Source of the DNA: Cloeon dipterum
Lineage: Eukaryota; Arthropoda; Insecta; Ephemeroptera; Baetidae
Length of the DNA: 64,000 bases
Reading direction: 5' to 3'
Assembly (NCBI RefSeq): GCF_949628265.1
Contig: NC_088787.1
Coordinates: 548,501 to 612,500, forward strand
Shown: positions 10,585 to 20,827 of the stretch, in pieces
Position numbering within the stretch: position 1 is the stretch's first letter
Layout: each line of letters starts with the position of its first letter
Position numbers and translations under genes: made by a program
Notes under the pieces: model-generated
Seen by the model: the letters and a program-made list of their open reading frames with translations, nothing else
What the model was told of the DNA's origin: nothing
The model's database searches: none

Positions 10585-11030
10585 AAAAAATCCTCCAAAG
10601 AAAATTTAACTACTTCAAAATCAGCACGTGCGCATGGAAAATATACGTTATTTATTCAGCTCGCGAAAAGACACAAAAGCAACACACACGCGCGTTTTCT
10701 CTCACTCTCTCGGCCGGCACTCTTTGGTCCGTTGACCGCCAAATTGGTTTTTAACGCAATCTCTGCGCGACAGAGCTCATTATTTATCTAAATTAATGCC
10801 TTTAATTTTGCGGATTCGTGTGCTCTTCCTGGAACAACCTCGAGGCAGGTCGAGAGTATTTATTTATAAACAAAGCTGCTAAATGAGTTGATTGAGTTGA
10901 AACTTCGCAATAGAAAATAAAAACTGCTGATGTTCAGGTTGTTGGTGAAAAGTAAAACTCGGAATCCATTTCCCTTCAAAACATTTAATATCCAACTACT
11001 AATCAAGTCTATTTTTTGTCGAGGTCACTG
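10585..11030 (-). repeat. R1 dispersed repeat, copy 3 (inverted), plus family 3' flank
   Basis: On the minus strand the order is family 3' flank, CGACCTGCCTCGAGGTTGTTCC, core TTGACCGCCAAATTGGTT (plus-strand 10732-10749), then CGCGAGCTGAATAAA. It mirrors 9720-10160 and belongs to the broken minus-strand gene copy at 11045-12290. Confidence 0.75.
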
Positions 11031-11044
11031 ATTGTGAGCTTTGC

Positions 11045-12290
11045 ATGGAATTCGGGATGGGCAGGTGCACTCCTAGGGTTGGTCGTAGGTTCTCTGGACA
11101 CAGTCACAGGTTCGGTTGCATTTTTCGCCCTTCCATCCCTCCTTGCAAAGGCACTCTTCCGACCTTAGGCGGTTGCATTCTTCTGACAAAAATTCAAGCA
11201 TTCTACAAAAATAATGTCATATTAGTTCAAGATGGATTTTTATTATAAGATTAGCATTATTAGCAAAAGCATTGGCCGAAATTTTAATTTATAGACTACT
11301 ATGTGTATTATTTTTTTTTTTTATCAAAATCTGACGTCACGCAGGCAAAAAGACGTAATGCATAATTAAATAAAATCAAGTTTTTCCAAATTATGACTTA
11401 CCTGGGGAGTCTTCGAACGATTTTTCAGCCTTCAAAAGCCTTGGCTTCCTTTCGTCATAAGGCACCATCGCCCAAAAAGTTCCATTTTCGTCCAAGGAGA
11501 GAGTATATGGCCATAAAAAGTTCGACTCGTGGACCTGAATTAGAGCAATTAACAATAAAAGGATGAACTACCAAACGGAAATATATACGAAATCAGATAT
11601 TCAGGTCCCAAATTAATTTTTCAAAAATGGTTTCCCACCTGATAAAAACGCCGCTCCTCAAATGGCTGAGAAGTGTTCCAAGAGGATATGTAACTCCACA
11701 AATTAAAGGCAATATAAATGATCCCGTGGTTGTCCATCACCATTCTGAATGGCTTCTCAGTCCATTTTCCGATTAGTTCCGCATTTGCAGTTCGAGTTCC
11801 GTTGCGGAGTGCGCGCGGCGACGGGAATTTCATACAGTTCCTTAGAGTGGAATGTGCTGAAGTAGAGATGCGTCGGTTCATTTTTAGGACGAGACAAGGT
11901 AATCGAAAAAGCGTCCATTCCTGGCGTGTGCACAATCCAAGATTCTTTTTTCTCCAAACTAAACACGATAATGTTTTCTTCTCTCCACCGCGTGATGTAA
12001 GCTAGGTTCCGTTAGCCGTTTCGTCGATCACCAAATCGTGCATATAGCCACGGAAGGAAAACAGATGAATGAGCTCGATTTCATTGATTTTTAAGTTGAA
12101 AATCCACAGTTTGCTATCGCAATTGAAGTTCCCTACGTTGAGCACCCAAAGCCGTCGTCCAACGGAGTCCGCTTGCAGCCCTACTGCCCGGTCGATCTTG
12201 CGTCACAAGAGGTCAAAGAGGCTAAATGTGCCACATTTTGGTCTTGACCTCTCTCTATCTTTAACAGTGATAAACAATATTGAATGCTAA
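11045..12290 (-). pseudogene. Inverted, broken Yellow/MRJP copy
   Basis: Minus-strand order: an upstream promoter element (12236-12255) joined directly to exon 3 (about 12200-11636), exon 4 (about 11535-11405) and an EGF-like exon (about 11205-11050). The proximal promoter, exon 1 and the signal-peptide exon are gone. Exon 3 carries at least two frame disruptions relative to intact paralogues: one around the HDLVIDET/TFAY region with a stop, and a two-base insertion near VAALRNGT. The EGF-like segment still reads CNRLRSEECLCKEGWKGEKC in one frame. It keeps the stop between the second and third cysteine that the plus-strand genes have. Confidence 0.8.
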
Positions 12291-12317
12291 AAAACACGTA
12301 CCCCAAAAATATAGAAA

Positions 12318-12510
12318 AGTTGCTTTGCAAGGTTGGATGGAAGGGCGAACACCACGACCTACCCTGGGGGTGCAACTGCCTGCGCCCGACTTCAATGCAA
12401 AGTTTTTGAGACCTCGAAAAATTAGACTCGATTAGCAGTTGGAGGGAAATTCTTTGCGTGTTTTATTTTTCACCAAGACCCTGAACATATGCAGTTTATA
12501 ATTTTTGCAT
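12318..12510 (+). pseudogene. Yellow/MRJP relic, EGF-like exon and 3' flank
   Basis: TTGCAAGGTTGGATGGAAGGGC begins mid-exon and is followed by the family 3' flank (TTTTATTTTTCACCAAGACCC). Truncated at its left side against the inverted copy. Confidence 0.6.
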
Positions 12511-12804
12511 TGCGAAATACAATTTCCATCAGGTCCAGGTGGCATCCCTCTGGGCCGTGTGTGGTTATGATTCTGGCGTGTTTAGCTGCTCATTGAATCT
12601 CTGTTAGACGCGTATATATTTTGTTTAAAACCTTTTTAAGAGCCATTTAAAAGTTTTTATAGTTTAACTTCGATTGCGGATAACATTTTGTGATGCATCA
12701 CCAAGAAAATTCGTATTTTTTCGCTCTCCCATAGAATAAAAATTATTGACAAATAGCTTGCCAACATGCACCCTCTTTTTAAACGTTCCACATTCTTTTT
12801 TTCA

Positions 12805-13070
12805 AGGCTCCAGTCCACGTCACAAGAATGATACTGCCAAAGGTCGAGAGAGCGCCTTCGCAAGGTTGGATGCAAGGGCGAAAACTGCGTCCACGGAACC
12901 TCTGCGACCAAACCAGGGAAAGCACCTTCCCGCCTGACTTCCAACCTTTAAAACGATTGTAGACTCGGGTAGAGATTTTAGTTGGATATTAAATGTTTTC
13001 AGGGAAATAATTTGCGAGTTTTACTTTTCATCAGAACAACCTGAACATCAGCAGTTTTTATTTTTTTATT
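12805..13070 (+). pseudogene. Yellow/MRJP relic, EGF-like exon and 3' flank
   Basis: TCCAGTCCACGTCACAAGAATG starts the EGF-like exon, the TTCGCAAGGTTGGATG part follows, then the 3' flank (GAGTTTTACTTTTCATCAG). No other exons of this copy are present. Confidence 0.6.
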
Positions 13071-13904
13071 GTTAAGTTCCAAGTCAATAAATATTTAATT
13101 TCCCACCTTCAAATTCAAAATTCTCGCCATCTGCTAGCGGCTTCCTGTCTCAGTCAGGTTCAGAAAGTTCAGCATAGTGAACACTCTCTATGAAGGGGCG
13201 CTGATGGCACTGTCTTAGAGGTTTTACAAGAGAACTGGCACAGCAGCCATGTTTTTAATTCAAATACGAGTGACGTCAGATTTCCCATTACATTTTCACA
13301 GGAAATTGATGGCGGGAATAGTCATATCTGAAAGACGTGGTTCAAAGAGCGTGTCTTTTTTCCCAATAAAGTTGGCTGTGTTTACTTTTTGTTTCTTCTA
13401 AAACCAAGAACCATCTGGAAGTGGACAAGAAGAGTTTTTAGCAGAAAAATACTCGATTTGAGGCAGAGAATAACAGATTCAAAGGTATTTAAGGAATTTA
13501 GTAAAGAGTGCGCGTCCTTCCCGGACCGAGGACAGGGATAAAAAGCAAAAAAATCATCGAATAAATTTAATATTTTGTAAAGGCCAAGGCAGAAATAAAA
13601 GCATTCAAAGCTTGACACAACCAAAAATTTGAAAGCGCACTCATATTCCATTGTCCACTCAAATTTTTCCACCTAAAAGGCCTCAGATGATTGATTTTGT
13701 TTTATATCCGAAATTTGTTCGAGCATGCTGGTTTTAAGAATATGTTTTGAAAGGAAGATGGTTGTACGCAGATTTTTTTCTGCATTTGGAGTTGTCGGGC
13801 ATTTCATAGTTACACATTCTTTACATTAAAATAATTAAACCTCTTGATATAAATCCATTTCATTACAAATTGAACAAATTCGCTCCACACAGGTCGAACG
13901 CAGG
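13071..13904. other. Intergenic DNA upstream of the second LRR gene
   Basis: No gene or family repeat found. Open frames on the minus strand (13382-13672, 13835-14044) have no recognisable domain, and one overlaps the LRR gene in antisense. Confidence 0.4.
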
Positions 13905-15687
13905 ATGGAAGACGCTACTCTTCTAGAGAAATCCAAGTGGCGGTTGAATGGATTAAATAAGTTTAAGGATTGGACGATGAACACCATCCTGAAAAACTTG
14001 GATGCATTCACGCAAGATGGAACACAAAATTTCATCAAATCCACATTGTGTATGAACTAGGAATTTGGAATAATTAAAATTACAAAAATTCAAATAATTT
14101 TCTTTGCTCTTTCAGCACCAGATATGAGGAACAACTTATTGGAGGAGCTGCTGAGGAGCAGGCGACCTGATAAAATTCATTTCCCCAGCATTGTGCAGTC
14201 GGTGTTCGCACTGATCAACACCAGGACCAAAAAGCTTGATTTGGATTTCCTCATGTCATATTACCCGATGAGTTCGAATGCCGTGAGAGAGTTGTTCGAG
14301 GTAAATCGCATAAAGTACGAGATTGATTTCATTAAGCAAAATGGATTATCACTGTAGGTTCTGAAGAAGGTGTCGATTGCTGCCCCAAACGTACGGCAAT
14401 TAAAAATCAACACACATCACATATCAATCTGCATGGACGGCATCGAACTCCGAAATACGTGCTTCGGATATCTAAGATCCCTGAAGGAACTTGGAATCTT
14501 AGAGCTTGTCGGACTCATCGACGGTGAAATGGACTTGGCGCTTTTGTGCAGAGAACTTCCCAATTTGCGGGTCCTTAGCGCGCCTGACACTTTTTTAGAG
14601 TGCACCACATTGTCTGAGGAGGATATCAGATTGTCATTTGGCCATCTAAGATTGCTCCATGTCCCTTTTTATACGAGGTTGGAAATTTACAAGATTTGGG
14701 AGGTGCTGCCCAATCTGGATGTCATCTATCAGAATATCTTACCAATCGGTCTCACTTTGGAAGATTTCCTTGAAGATGATAATATCCCGGGAGTGCGGAA
14801 ATATCTCAATTATGAGGCAATTATTTCCGCATCAAATGTCTGCCCAGATTACTCCAGCATCAGATACTTGGAGGTAATGTGACACGTCATCCTCTTTTTT
14901 GTTACATTCATTTATTTCTCCGTACATATTTTAGTTTTCTTATGATGAGAGCACGTGGGATGAGTTTAAGAAGACTCCGAAGCTTCCTTCAACACTTGAC
15001 GGTCTAACTCTCATCATGTTGTATTCACAAGAGACAACTGATGCTATTTTGCTCAAATATGGAGGGAACCTACGATGGCTGTCCTTGAGAGGAAATGGAT
15101 ACCAAAGCATCGATCTGAACCGCATTTCTCAACTATGCCCCAAGCTGGAAGTTCTCAGTTTGACATCGGTACAGGTCACTAGAAACGTCACCCATCAGAT
15201 CAATTTTCACTATCTCGAAGAATTTTTTACGGAACGTGTAGATATGTAAGTATTTTTGCATGGATTTAATTTTCTATTTTTTAATTAAAAATATCTCTGC
15301 AGGATGGATGGAAGCTTAACTACCCTTTTGTCCTCGTGTCCGAATCTTCGAAAGTTGGAACTGAAAATACAGGCTTGCTGCTTGAATGATCTGCAGCAAA
15401 TCAAGTATTTGATTATCGAAAAGAAGATCCTGGGTTCATTACAATCTCTCGACTGGGGAATACCTTTGGTTACATCAACACTAGTTTTCAAGGAAATCGC
15501 GGCAATTATGAAGAATGCGTCCGCCACTCTCCAAGATTTAAGGAAAATGAAGTTAACTGTCAACCATATCAGACTCAATGTCGATAACATTCGCACCAAG
15601 TGCTTCACCTGGCCAAATTACAATGGCTTAGAGGAAGCCATAGTTACTGACACAAATCTCTTCGAGATTTTAAATTTGTATGAATAA
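13905..15687 (+). CDS. Leucine-rich-repeat protein, five exons, 513 aa (paralogue of 2299-4358)
   Basis: Exons: 13905-14049, 14116-14300, 14358-14873, 14935-15245, 15303-15687. The phases 1,0,0,2 equal those of the 2.3-kb gene and the sum is 1542 bases. The N-terminal 110 residues are helical and charged (MEDATLLEKSKWRLNGLNKF start). The rest has LRR-like steps such as LRSLKELGILELVGL, LPNLRVLSAP, CPKLEVLSLTSV and CPNLRKLELKIQA. There is no signal peptide or membrane span. The first exon is short; its donor GTATGA at 14050 was chosen because it alone keeps frame with exon 2. Function is unknown: a scaffold or adaptor is likely from the LRRs, and no F-box was identified. Confidence 0.8.
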
Positions 15688-15689
15688 AT

Positions 15690-16060
15690 TTATAATTTGA
15701 ATACTATCATTTTTTTGTGAGTGAACCTTATTTGGAGATACATAATATGTGGGAAAAGGATTCAGTTTCGGAGACCTTGAAGACGCAGTGGTCGACAGCC
15801 AGTTTAGGGTAAATGGTATTGGGTAATCTCTCGATTTATAAATGCTGATAAACACTCATTCCCCGTAAACGACATGATCCTCTGGGATAATACGATTATA
15901 CCCTTTCTTTTTCAAAGCTTCTTTTCTAAAATCTTCTGAGAGCCACAAAAAGTCAAAGTTCTCCCACTCAAAAACGGCGGTGAAGTTGATGAAGGCCGCG
16001 GACAGGCCGAGCATGAAAACCAGAAGGAGGAACCAAAAAGACTACAAGATCCTCTCGTAA
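15690..16060 (-). pseudogene. Divergent Yellow/MRJP signal-peptide exon relic
   Basis: The minus strand encodes FMLGLSAAFINFTAVFEWEN, then an SEDFRKEALKKKGYN segment, VVYGE and FISIYKS, ending in LNPFPTYYV. That is the order of the first coding exon of the family (signal peptide, FEW motif, VYG strand, PFPSW equivalent). A TGA interrupts the VYGE-FISI segment and no later exons follow. It is more diverged from the short forms than they are from each other, so it is an older copy or a separate lineage. Confidence 0.7.
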
Positions 16061-16129
16061 TATTTTGACTTGATTTATTAAATAAAAAAGATTCGTATTT
16101 GACAATCCTTTTATTCAAACATAAAATTT

Positions 16130-16640
16130 AAAATTTTGACAGTAGGAAATGCTCGACGCGCCGCATTTCGCTGAGAGCACTGGCCACCTCTCTGGTGAAG
16201 ACGCCGCGCGGAGGTGCGACTGGATGACGACGGCGACGCGGCGCTGTCTGAGGAAGAGGATGCCATGCTGGATGGTCAGCGCCGCCCACCGCACACTCGT
16301 GAACTCTGCCAACCCCGAATTAGACAAATTAGACACTAAAATGCTTTTTGACTCACCTTTGACGGCCTTGTAGCGTTTCAACGAGCGCTGGATGACCAGC
16401 GACTGCAATGCTCCTCCGCAGGAACAGCTTCGTCTTGCCGACCTGCCACTCGCTGCTGGCCGATGATCAGACTGACGGCCTCGAGGGGGTTGAGCTGCAG
16501 CCAGAGGGGGTCGCGGCGCGGCGTGAGGAGGCAGGCACCAGGTTGAATCATCGCGACGTCGCGAACGCAGAGTCCCGGCTCCAAATTGAGCATCATCTCG
16601 CTCAACTTCGACGTCTCACATGAGGGTCCTGTGATGCAAT
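16130..16640 (-). pseudogene. Myosin motor-end and IQ-neck relic
   Basis: The minus strand contains EWQVGKTKLFLRRS, a diagnostic end-of-motor motif of myosins. Soon after come two IQ-like helices, LVIQRSLKRYKAVK and LTIQHGILFLRQRRVAVVIQ, and a REVASALSEMRRVEHF tail. A donor GTGAGT follows the first IQ, and an acceptor TTGGCAG about 40 bases on begins the second segment. The pieces sit in different frames. The gap between FLRR and the first IQ is only about six residues instead of the usual twenty or more. It is therefore probably a decayed fragment. Which myosin class cannot be told. Confidence 0.55.
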
Positions 16641-16641
16641 G

Positions 16642-16828
16642 CACTGCAAGTCAGGGGTGAGAAAATGTCACTGCGCTGCAGCGAGCAAATCTCACCAAGC
16701 CGCATGTCACTCCTGTGTGGTGCGAAAAACTCCCCTTTGACAAGGAAACCCCATGAATAGTGACATGCGGTGAAGTGACATTTTCTCAATGCAGCGCAGT
16801 GACATTTTCTTACCCCTGACTTGCAGTG
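16642..16828. mobile_element. Small palindromic MITE, about 187 bp
   Basis: CACTGCAAGTCAGGGGTGAG starts the left arm. The right end mirrors it (ACCCCTGACTTGCAGTG at 16812-16828). The arms extend about 40 bases (AAAATGTCACTGCGCTGCA), with a second inner pair around GCATGTCAC / GTGACATGC. No coding capacity. Any target duplication is at most TG. Confidence 0.65.
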
Positions 16829-16840
16829 TGGGCATTAGTA

Positions 16841-17740
16841 AAGAGCAGGGTCACACCCACAAGCGTCAAAAACACAGGCGGGCATGACCCTGCTTGAAAC
16901 TAATTAGGAAAGGGAAAATTAATTGGAAAAGGAAAGAGCAGGGTCACACCCACAAGCGTCTAAAACACAGGCGGGCATGACCCTGCTGGAAATTAATTAG
17001 GAAAGGGAAAATTAATTGAAAAAAGAAAGAGCAGGGTCACACCCACAAGCGTCAAAAACACAGGCGGGCATGACCCTGCTTGAAACTAATTAGGAAAGGG
17101 AAAATTAATTGAAAAAGAAAGAGCAGGGTCACACCCACAAGCGTCAAAAACACAGGCGGGCATGACCCTGCTGGAAATTAATTAGGAAAGGGAAAATTAA
17201 TTGAAAAAAGAAAGAGCAGGGTCACACCCACAAGCGTCAAAAGCACAGGCGGGCATGACCCTGCTGGAAATTAATTAGGAAAGGGAAAATTAATTGAAAA
17301 AAGAAAGATCAGGGTCACACCCACAAGCGTCAAAAACACAGGCGGGCATGACCCTGCTGGAAATTAATTAGGAAAGGGAAAATTAATTGAAAAAAGAAAG
17401 AGCAGGGTCACACCCACAAGCGTCTAAAACACAGGCGGGCATGACCCTGCTGGAAATTAATTAGGAAAGGGAAAATTAATTGAAAAAAGAAAGAGCAGGG
17501 TCACACCCACAAGCGTCTAAAACACAGGCGGGCATGACCCTGCTGGAAATTAATTAGGAAAGGGAAAATTAATTGAAAAAAGAAAGAGCAGGGTCACACC
17601 CACAAGCGTCTAAAACACAGGCGGGCATGACCCTGCTGGAAATTAATTAGGAAAGGGAAAATTAATTGAAAAAAGAAAGAGCAGGGTCACACCCACAAGC
17701 GTCAAAAACACAGGCGGGCATGACCCTGCTAAGAAAGGAA
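16841..17740. repeat. Ten-copy 93-bp minisatellite with hairpin core
   Basis: GAGCAGGG starts recur at 16843, 16936, 17029, 17121, 17214, 17307, 17400, 17493, 17586 and 17679, so the period is 93 (once 92). The last copy is partial. Each unit has a roughly 52-base core bounded by AGCAGGGTCA and TGACCCTGCT, which can pair as a hairpin. A 41-base AT-rich linker (AATTAATTAGGAAAGGGAAA...) follows. Copies are nearly identical, so the array is young or homogenised. Confidence 0.95.
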
Positions 17741-17756
17741 TTTAAAAAGAATTTGG

Positions 17757-17880
17757 ACTCACCCTGTATGTGGCTGTGGTCCTCGATCGACGGCTGGTGG
17801 TCGCTGGCCCCTCAATCATGAAGCGCGGTTGCAGACCGGAACCGCGCACGTCCTCCTCCCGTCACTGCCAGTTAAAGACT
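17757..17880 (-). other. Possible exon upstream of the myosin relic
   Basis: The minus strand shows an open segment (DHQPSIEDHSHIQ in one frame) ending at a good donor, CAGG|GTGAGTCC. It could be a further exon of the broken myosin-like gene, with the minisatellite in its intron. The peptide was not recognised, so this is tentative. Confidence 0.25.
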
Positions 17881-18434
17881 AATGAGTGTGAGAGTAGGAG
17901 AAGCGAAGCAGCTGCCAGACACCAAAAGTTGAAGGAGTGGGGGAAAAGGTAACTTGTTCGCTTCCACTCCTTCCACTCTTTTGGTGACTCTGGCTTCTTC
18001 CCCTTAAATGCCACGCATGCGCACTTGTGCCGTCTGGCTCCGCCTCCTTCTTCTGGCTCCGCCCGCGAAGTCAGCTTGCCTGCGCTCGCGCTCTCCAGGA
18101 CACAAAGTCAATTTAATTTAAATAATACATGATAAGTTTTTAAAACTATTGGAGACAGCAAAAACTTGATTTTTTTTTACTTTTAAATTGGAAACTTGGT
18201 TTAAGTTGACAGTGCAGTGTCCAGTGGCTGTCCTTCTTTTGCGATTCACTAAGCACTAATGCGGGATATTGAATGAATTGTTAATTAAACAGCAGCAAAA
18301 GAGAGATGGGAAGGGAGTCGAAATGTGTTTGCAGTTTTACTTTTCACCAACATAACCTGAACATCAGCAGTTTTTATTTTTTTTTATTGCAAAGTTCCAA
18401 GTCAATCAACTCATTTACCAGCTTTGTTTGTAAA
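17881..18434. other. Intergenic DNA with a family 3'-flank relic
   Basis: Mostly featureless. At about 18330-18400 is the family 3' flank (GCAGTTTTACTTTTCACCA, ACCTGAACATCAGCAG) without any exon, the last trace of another lost Yellow/MRJP copy. Confidence 0.45.
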
Positions 18435-18674
18435 TAAATTCTCTCGACCTGCCTCAAGGTTGTTCCAGGAAGAGCACACGAATCCGCAAAAATAAAGGCA
18501 TTAATTTAAATAATGAGCCTCTGTGACGCGCACAAATTGCGATAAAAAACTGGTTTGGCGGTCAACAGGCCTTTCGGGCATTGGGTGCCGGCCGAGAGAG
18601 TGAGCGCGTTTGTTGCTTTTGTGTCTTTTCGCGAGCTGAATTGACGTACCTTCCATGTGCACCTGCTGATTTTT

Positions 18675-18676
<2 letters not shown>
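18435..18676 (+). repeat. R1 dispersed repeat, copy 4
   Basis: Starts CTCGACCTGCCTCAAGG; core AACTGGTTTGGCGGTCAA at 18548-18565; ends with CCTTCCATGTGCACCTGC. It is most like the inverted copy at 10585-10870. Confidence 0.75.
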
Positions 18677-18737
<61 letters not shown>

Positions 18738-18740
18738 CGC
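18677..18740. repeat. (TC)n followed by (CG)n microsatellite
   Basis: About 22 TC repeats run directly into about nine CG repeats, inside the right end of an R1 copy. Confidence 0.95.
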
Positions 18741-18805
18741 TTAAAATCTTTATTTTTAGGTTCGTGTTTTTCTGCTTAATATTGTTTATCGCTGTTAGAG
18801 ATGCA

Positions 18806-19164
18806 GAGAGGTCAAGATCAAAGTGAAATAGTAGCCTTTCTGACCTCTTGTGTGACGCTTAATATTATTATGGCATGTTACATAATAGTGTTTAAAAATT
18901 GCAGCGATTTTCATGAAAATATTAAATTAAATTGGACAGTCGATGAACAAAAGCCCCATGAATAAATAAAATACAAAAAAAAATCGAATCAGGCCGCACG
19001 TAGCTGCTTGGCAACCGCGAGCATTATCTTTTCGCAGTTTGGCTTGTCGCCCTAGTGATGAAATCGTTTGCCCTCTCCTCACAATCAGCCTCGATTTTTT
19101 GATATAAAAAGGCGCTCTTGAATAATTCGATCAGTCCGAAAAACAGCGGACCGTCACTATATTG
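18806..19164 (+). promoter_or_regulatory. Promoter and exon 1 of short form C
   Basis: In order: GAGAGGTCAAGATCAAAG (18806-18823) and the opposed TGACCTCTTGTG near 18840; GCTTGGCAACCGC near 19006; GATGAAATCGTTTGCCCT (19057-19074); TATAAAAA (19103-19110); initiator TCAGT (19131-19135). Non-coding exon 1 ends at the donor TTG|GTAAGC (19165). Confidence 0.75.
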
Positions 19165-19332
19165 GTAAGCAATTCCTTTTTCTTATTCAAATCTCGTCAC
19201 TCAAGCTATAGATTCAATTATTTTTCGCATTTAACTAGTGATCATATCAAGTAAAATACTTTTTCACTATCGCGGCAACATTTCTATAAATATTATCGTT
19301 CCTTTTTTCGACAGTTAAAAGAGTCTGGAGGC

Positions 19333-20827
19333 ATGACTCCATTCTTCGTTGCCATTTTCTTTCTCGGCCTTTCATCCGTGGCCACCGCCATCAACTTCAC
19401 TCAGGTCTACGAATGGCCCGACGAATGGGACTACGAGTGGCCCTCCGAGGCGAACAGGACGCAGGCACGCAGAGACGGTTCTTTCAAACCAGAGTATCTT
19501 GAGGCTCGATACATGGCGGTCTACGGATCGAGGATTTTCCTCAACCTTTATAAGGATGACGGAATTCCGGCGACTTTGGTGTCTTTTCCGACGAGCAGCG
19601 CGTCCTCCGCACCACCGAAGCTCTCTCCATTCCCATCGTGGGAAATTCATCTTTATGTAAGTTTCAAAAATTAATTCAATTTTAGCTTTTGAATCATATT
19701 AACGAAATGGCAACAACTCGATTCTTAATTTTTCAGGGAAAGGAAAACTGCAACAAGATCCACCAGGCGGAAGGGCTGCAAGTGGACTCGGTTGGAAGGC
19801 TGTGGGTGCTCGATGATGGCAGCTCCAATTTCAATTGCCGTGCCAAACTCTGGATTTTCAACCTAGACAACAACGGAACCGAACTGATTCATCGATTTTC
19901 CTTCACTGGCAAGATGCACGACTTGGTGATCGACGAAACGCCCAATGAAACCTTCGCCTACATCACGCGTTGGGACAAAAAGCACATTGTTGTGTTTAGT
20001 TTGGAGAAGAATGAATCCTGGATTGTGAACACGCCAGCAATGTTGTCCAGCTCGATCGCCCTTTCTCCTAAGGTGGAACCGAGACAGCTCTACCTCAGCA
20101 AATACCACTCCAAAGAACTTTATTCGATTTCCGTCGCCGCACTCCGCAATGGAACTCGAACCGAAAATCCGGAATTCATCGGAAACTGGACCGAAATTAG
20201 CGCGTATAAAATGCTGATGGACAACCGCGGGACCATGTATGCCGCATTTTTGTGGAAAAACCATGTTCAATCTTGGAACACCTCCCAGCCATTGCAGGAA
20301 AACCGTATTTATCAGGTATGGATTCAAATTAAAATAACAGTTTTCCTATTTCCACAAAATAGGTAATTCATAATTTTTAAGTTTATGTCTTGCTTGGTTG
20401 CAGGTCACCGGATTAGAGTTTATTTGGCCCTTTAATTTTGCTCTGGACCAAGACGGTACCCTTTGGATGACGGTATTTGATAAAAATAGAAAGCCAAAAT
20501 ACAGGCTTTTGAAGGCTGCGGTCGGCGCACAATCGTATATCTTCGAGGCATCACCAGGTAAGTTTCCTCCTACGGACAACTGTCCCTCGAGGCGTCGAAA
20601 TTTACCAATATACTCAATTATTTATGCATGGGTGGTAAAAAAACAGTACTTTTGACTTGGAAATAAACAATGTGTTATCTATAGCTGACCCTGAAATGTT
20701 CTCGAAAATTAGTCAAAATTGCCAATTAATAGAACCCCCTTTTTTAACACATCTCTTTATTTTTTTCAATCAGTTTTTTATACTTTTAGATTGCTCCGGT
20801 TCGTGTCACAAGAATGGTACTGCCTAA
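19333..20827 (+). CDS. Yellow/MRJP-family secreted protein, short form C, 364 aa
   Basis: Exons: 19333-19656, 19737-20315, 20404-20557, 20790-20827; phases 0,0,1; total 1095 bases. The signal peptide MTPFFVAIFFLGLSSVATA precedes one complete MRJP domain: YEWPDEWDYEWPSE, YMAVYGSRIFL, SPFPSW, GLQVDSVGRLWVLDDG, KMHDLVIDETPNETFAY, PRQLYLSK, LRNGTRTEN, WPFNFALDQDGTLWMT, YRLLKAAVG. NFT, NGT and NTS sequons suggest glycosylation. The C-terminus is DCSGSCHKNGTA followed by TAA, the opening of an EGF domain cut short. This is the textbook exon plan of the cluster and a good reference copy. Confidence 0.9.
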
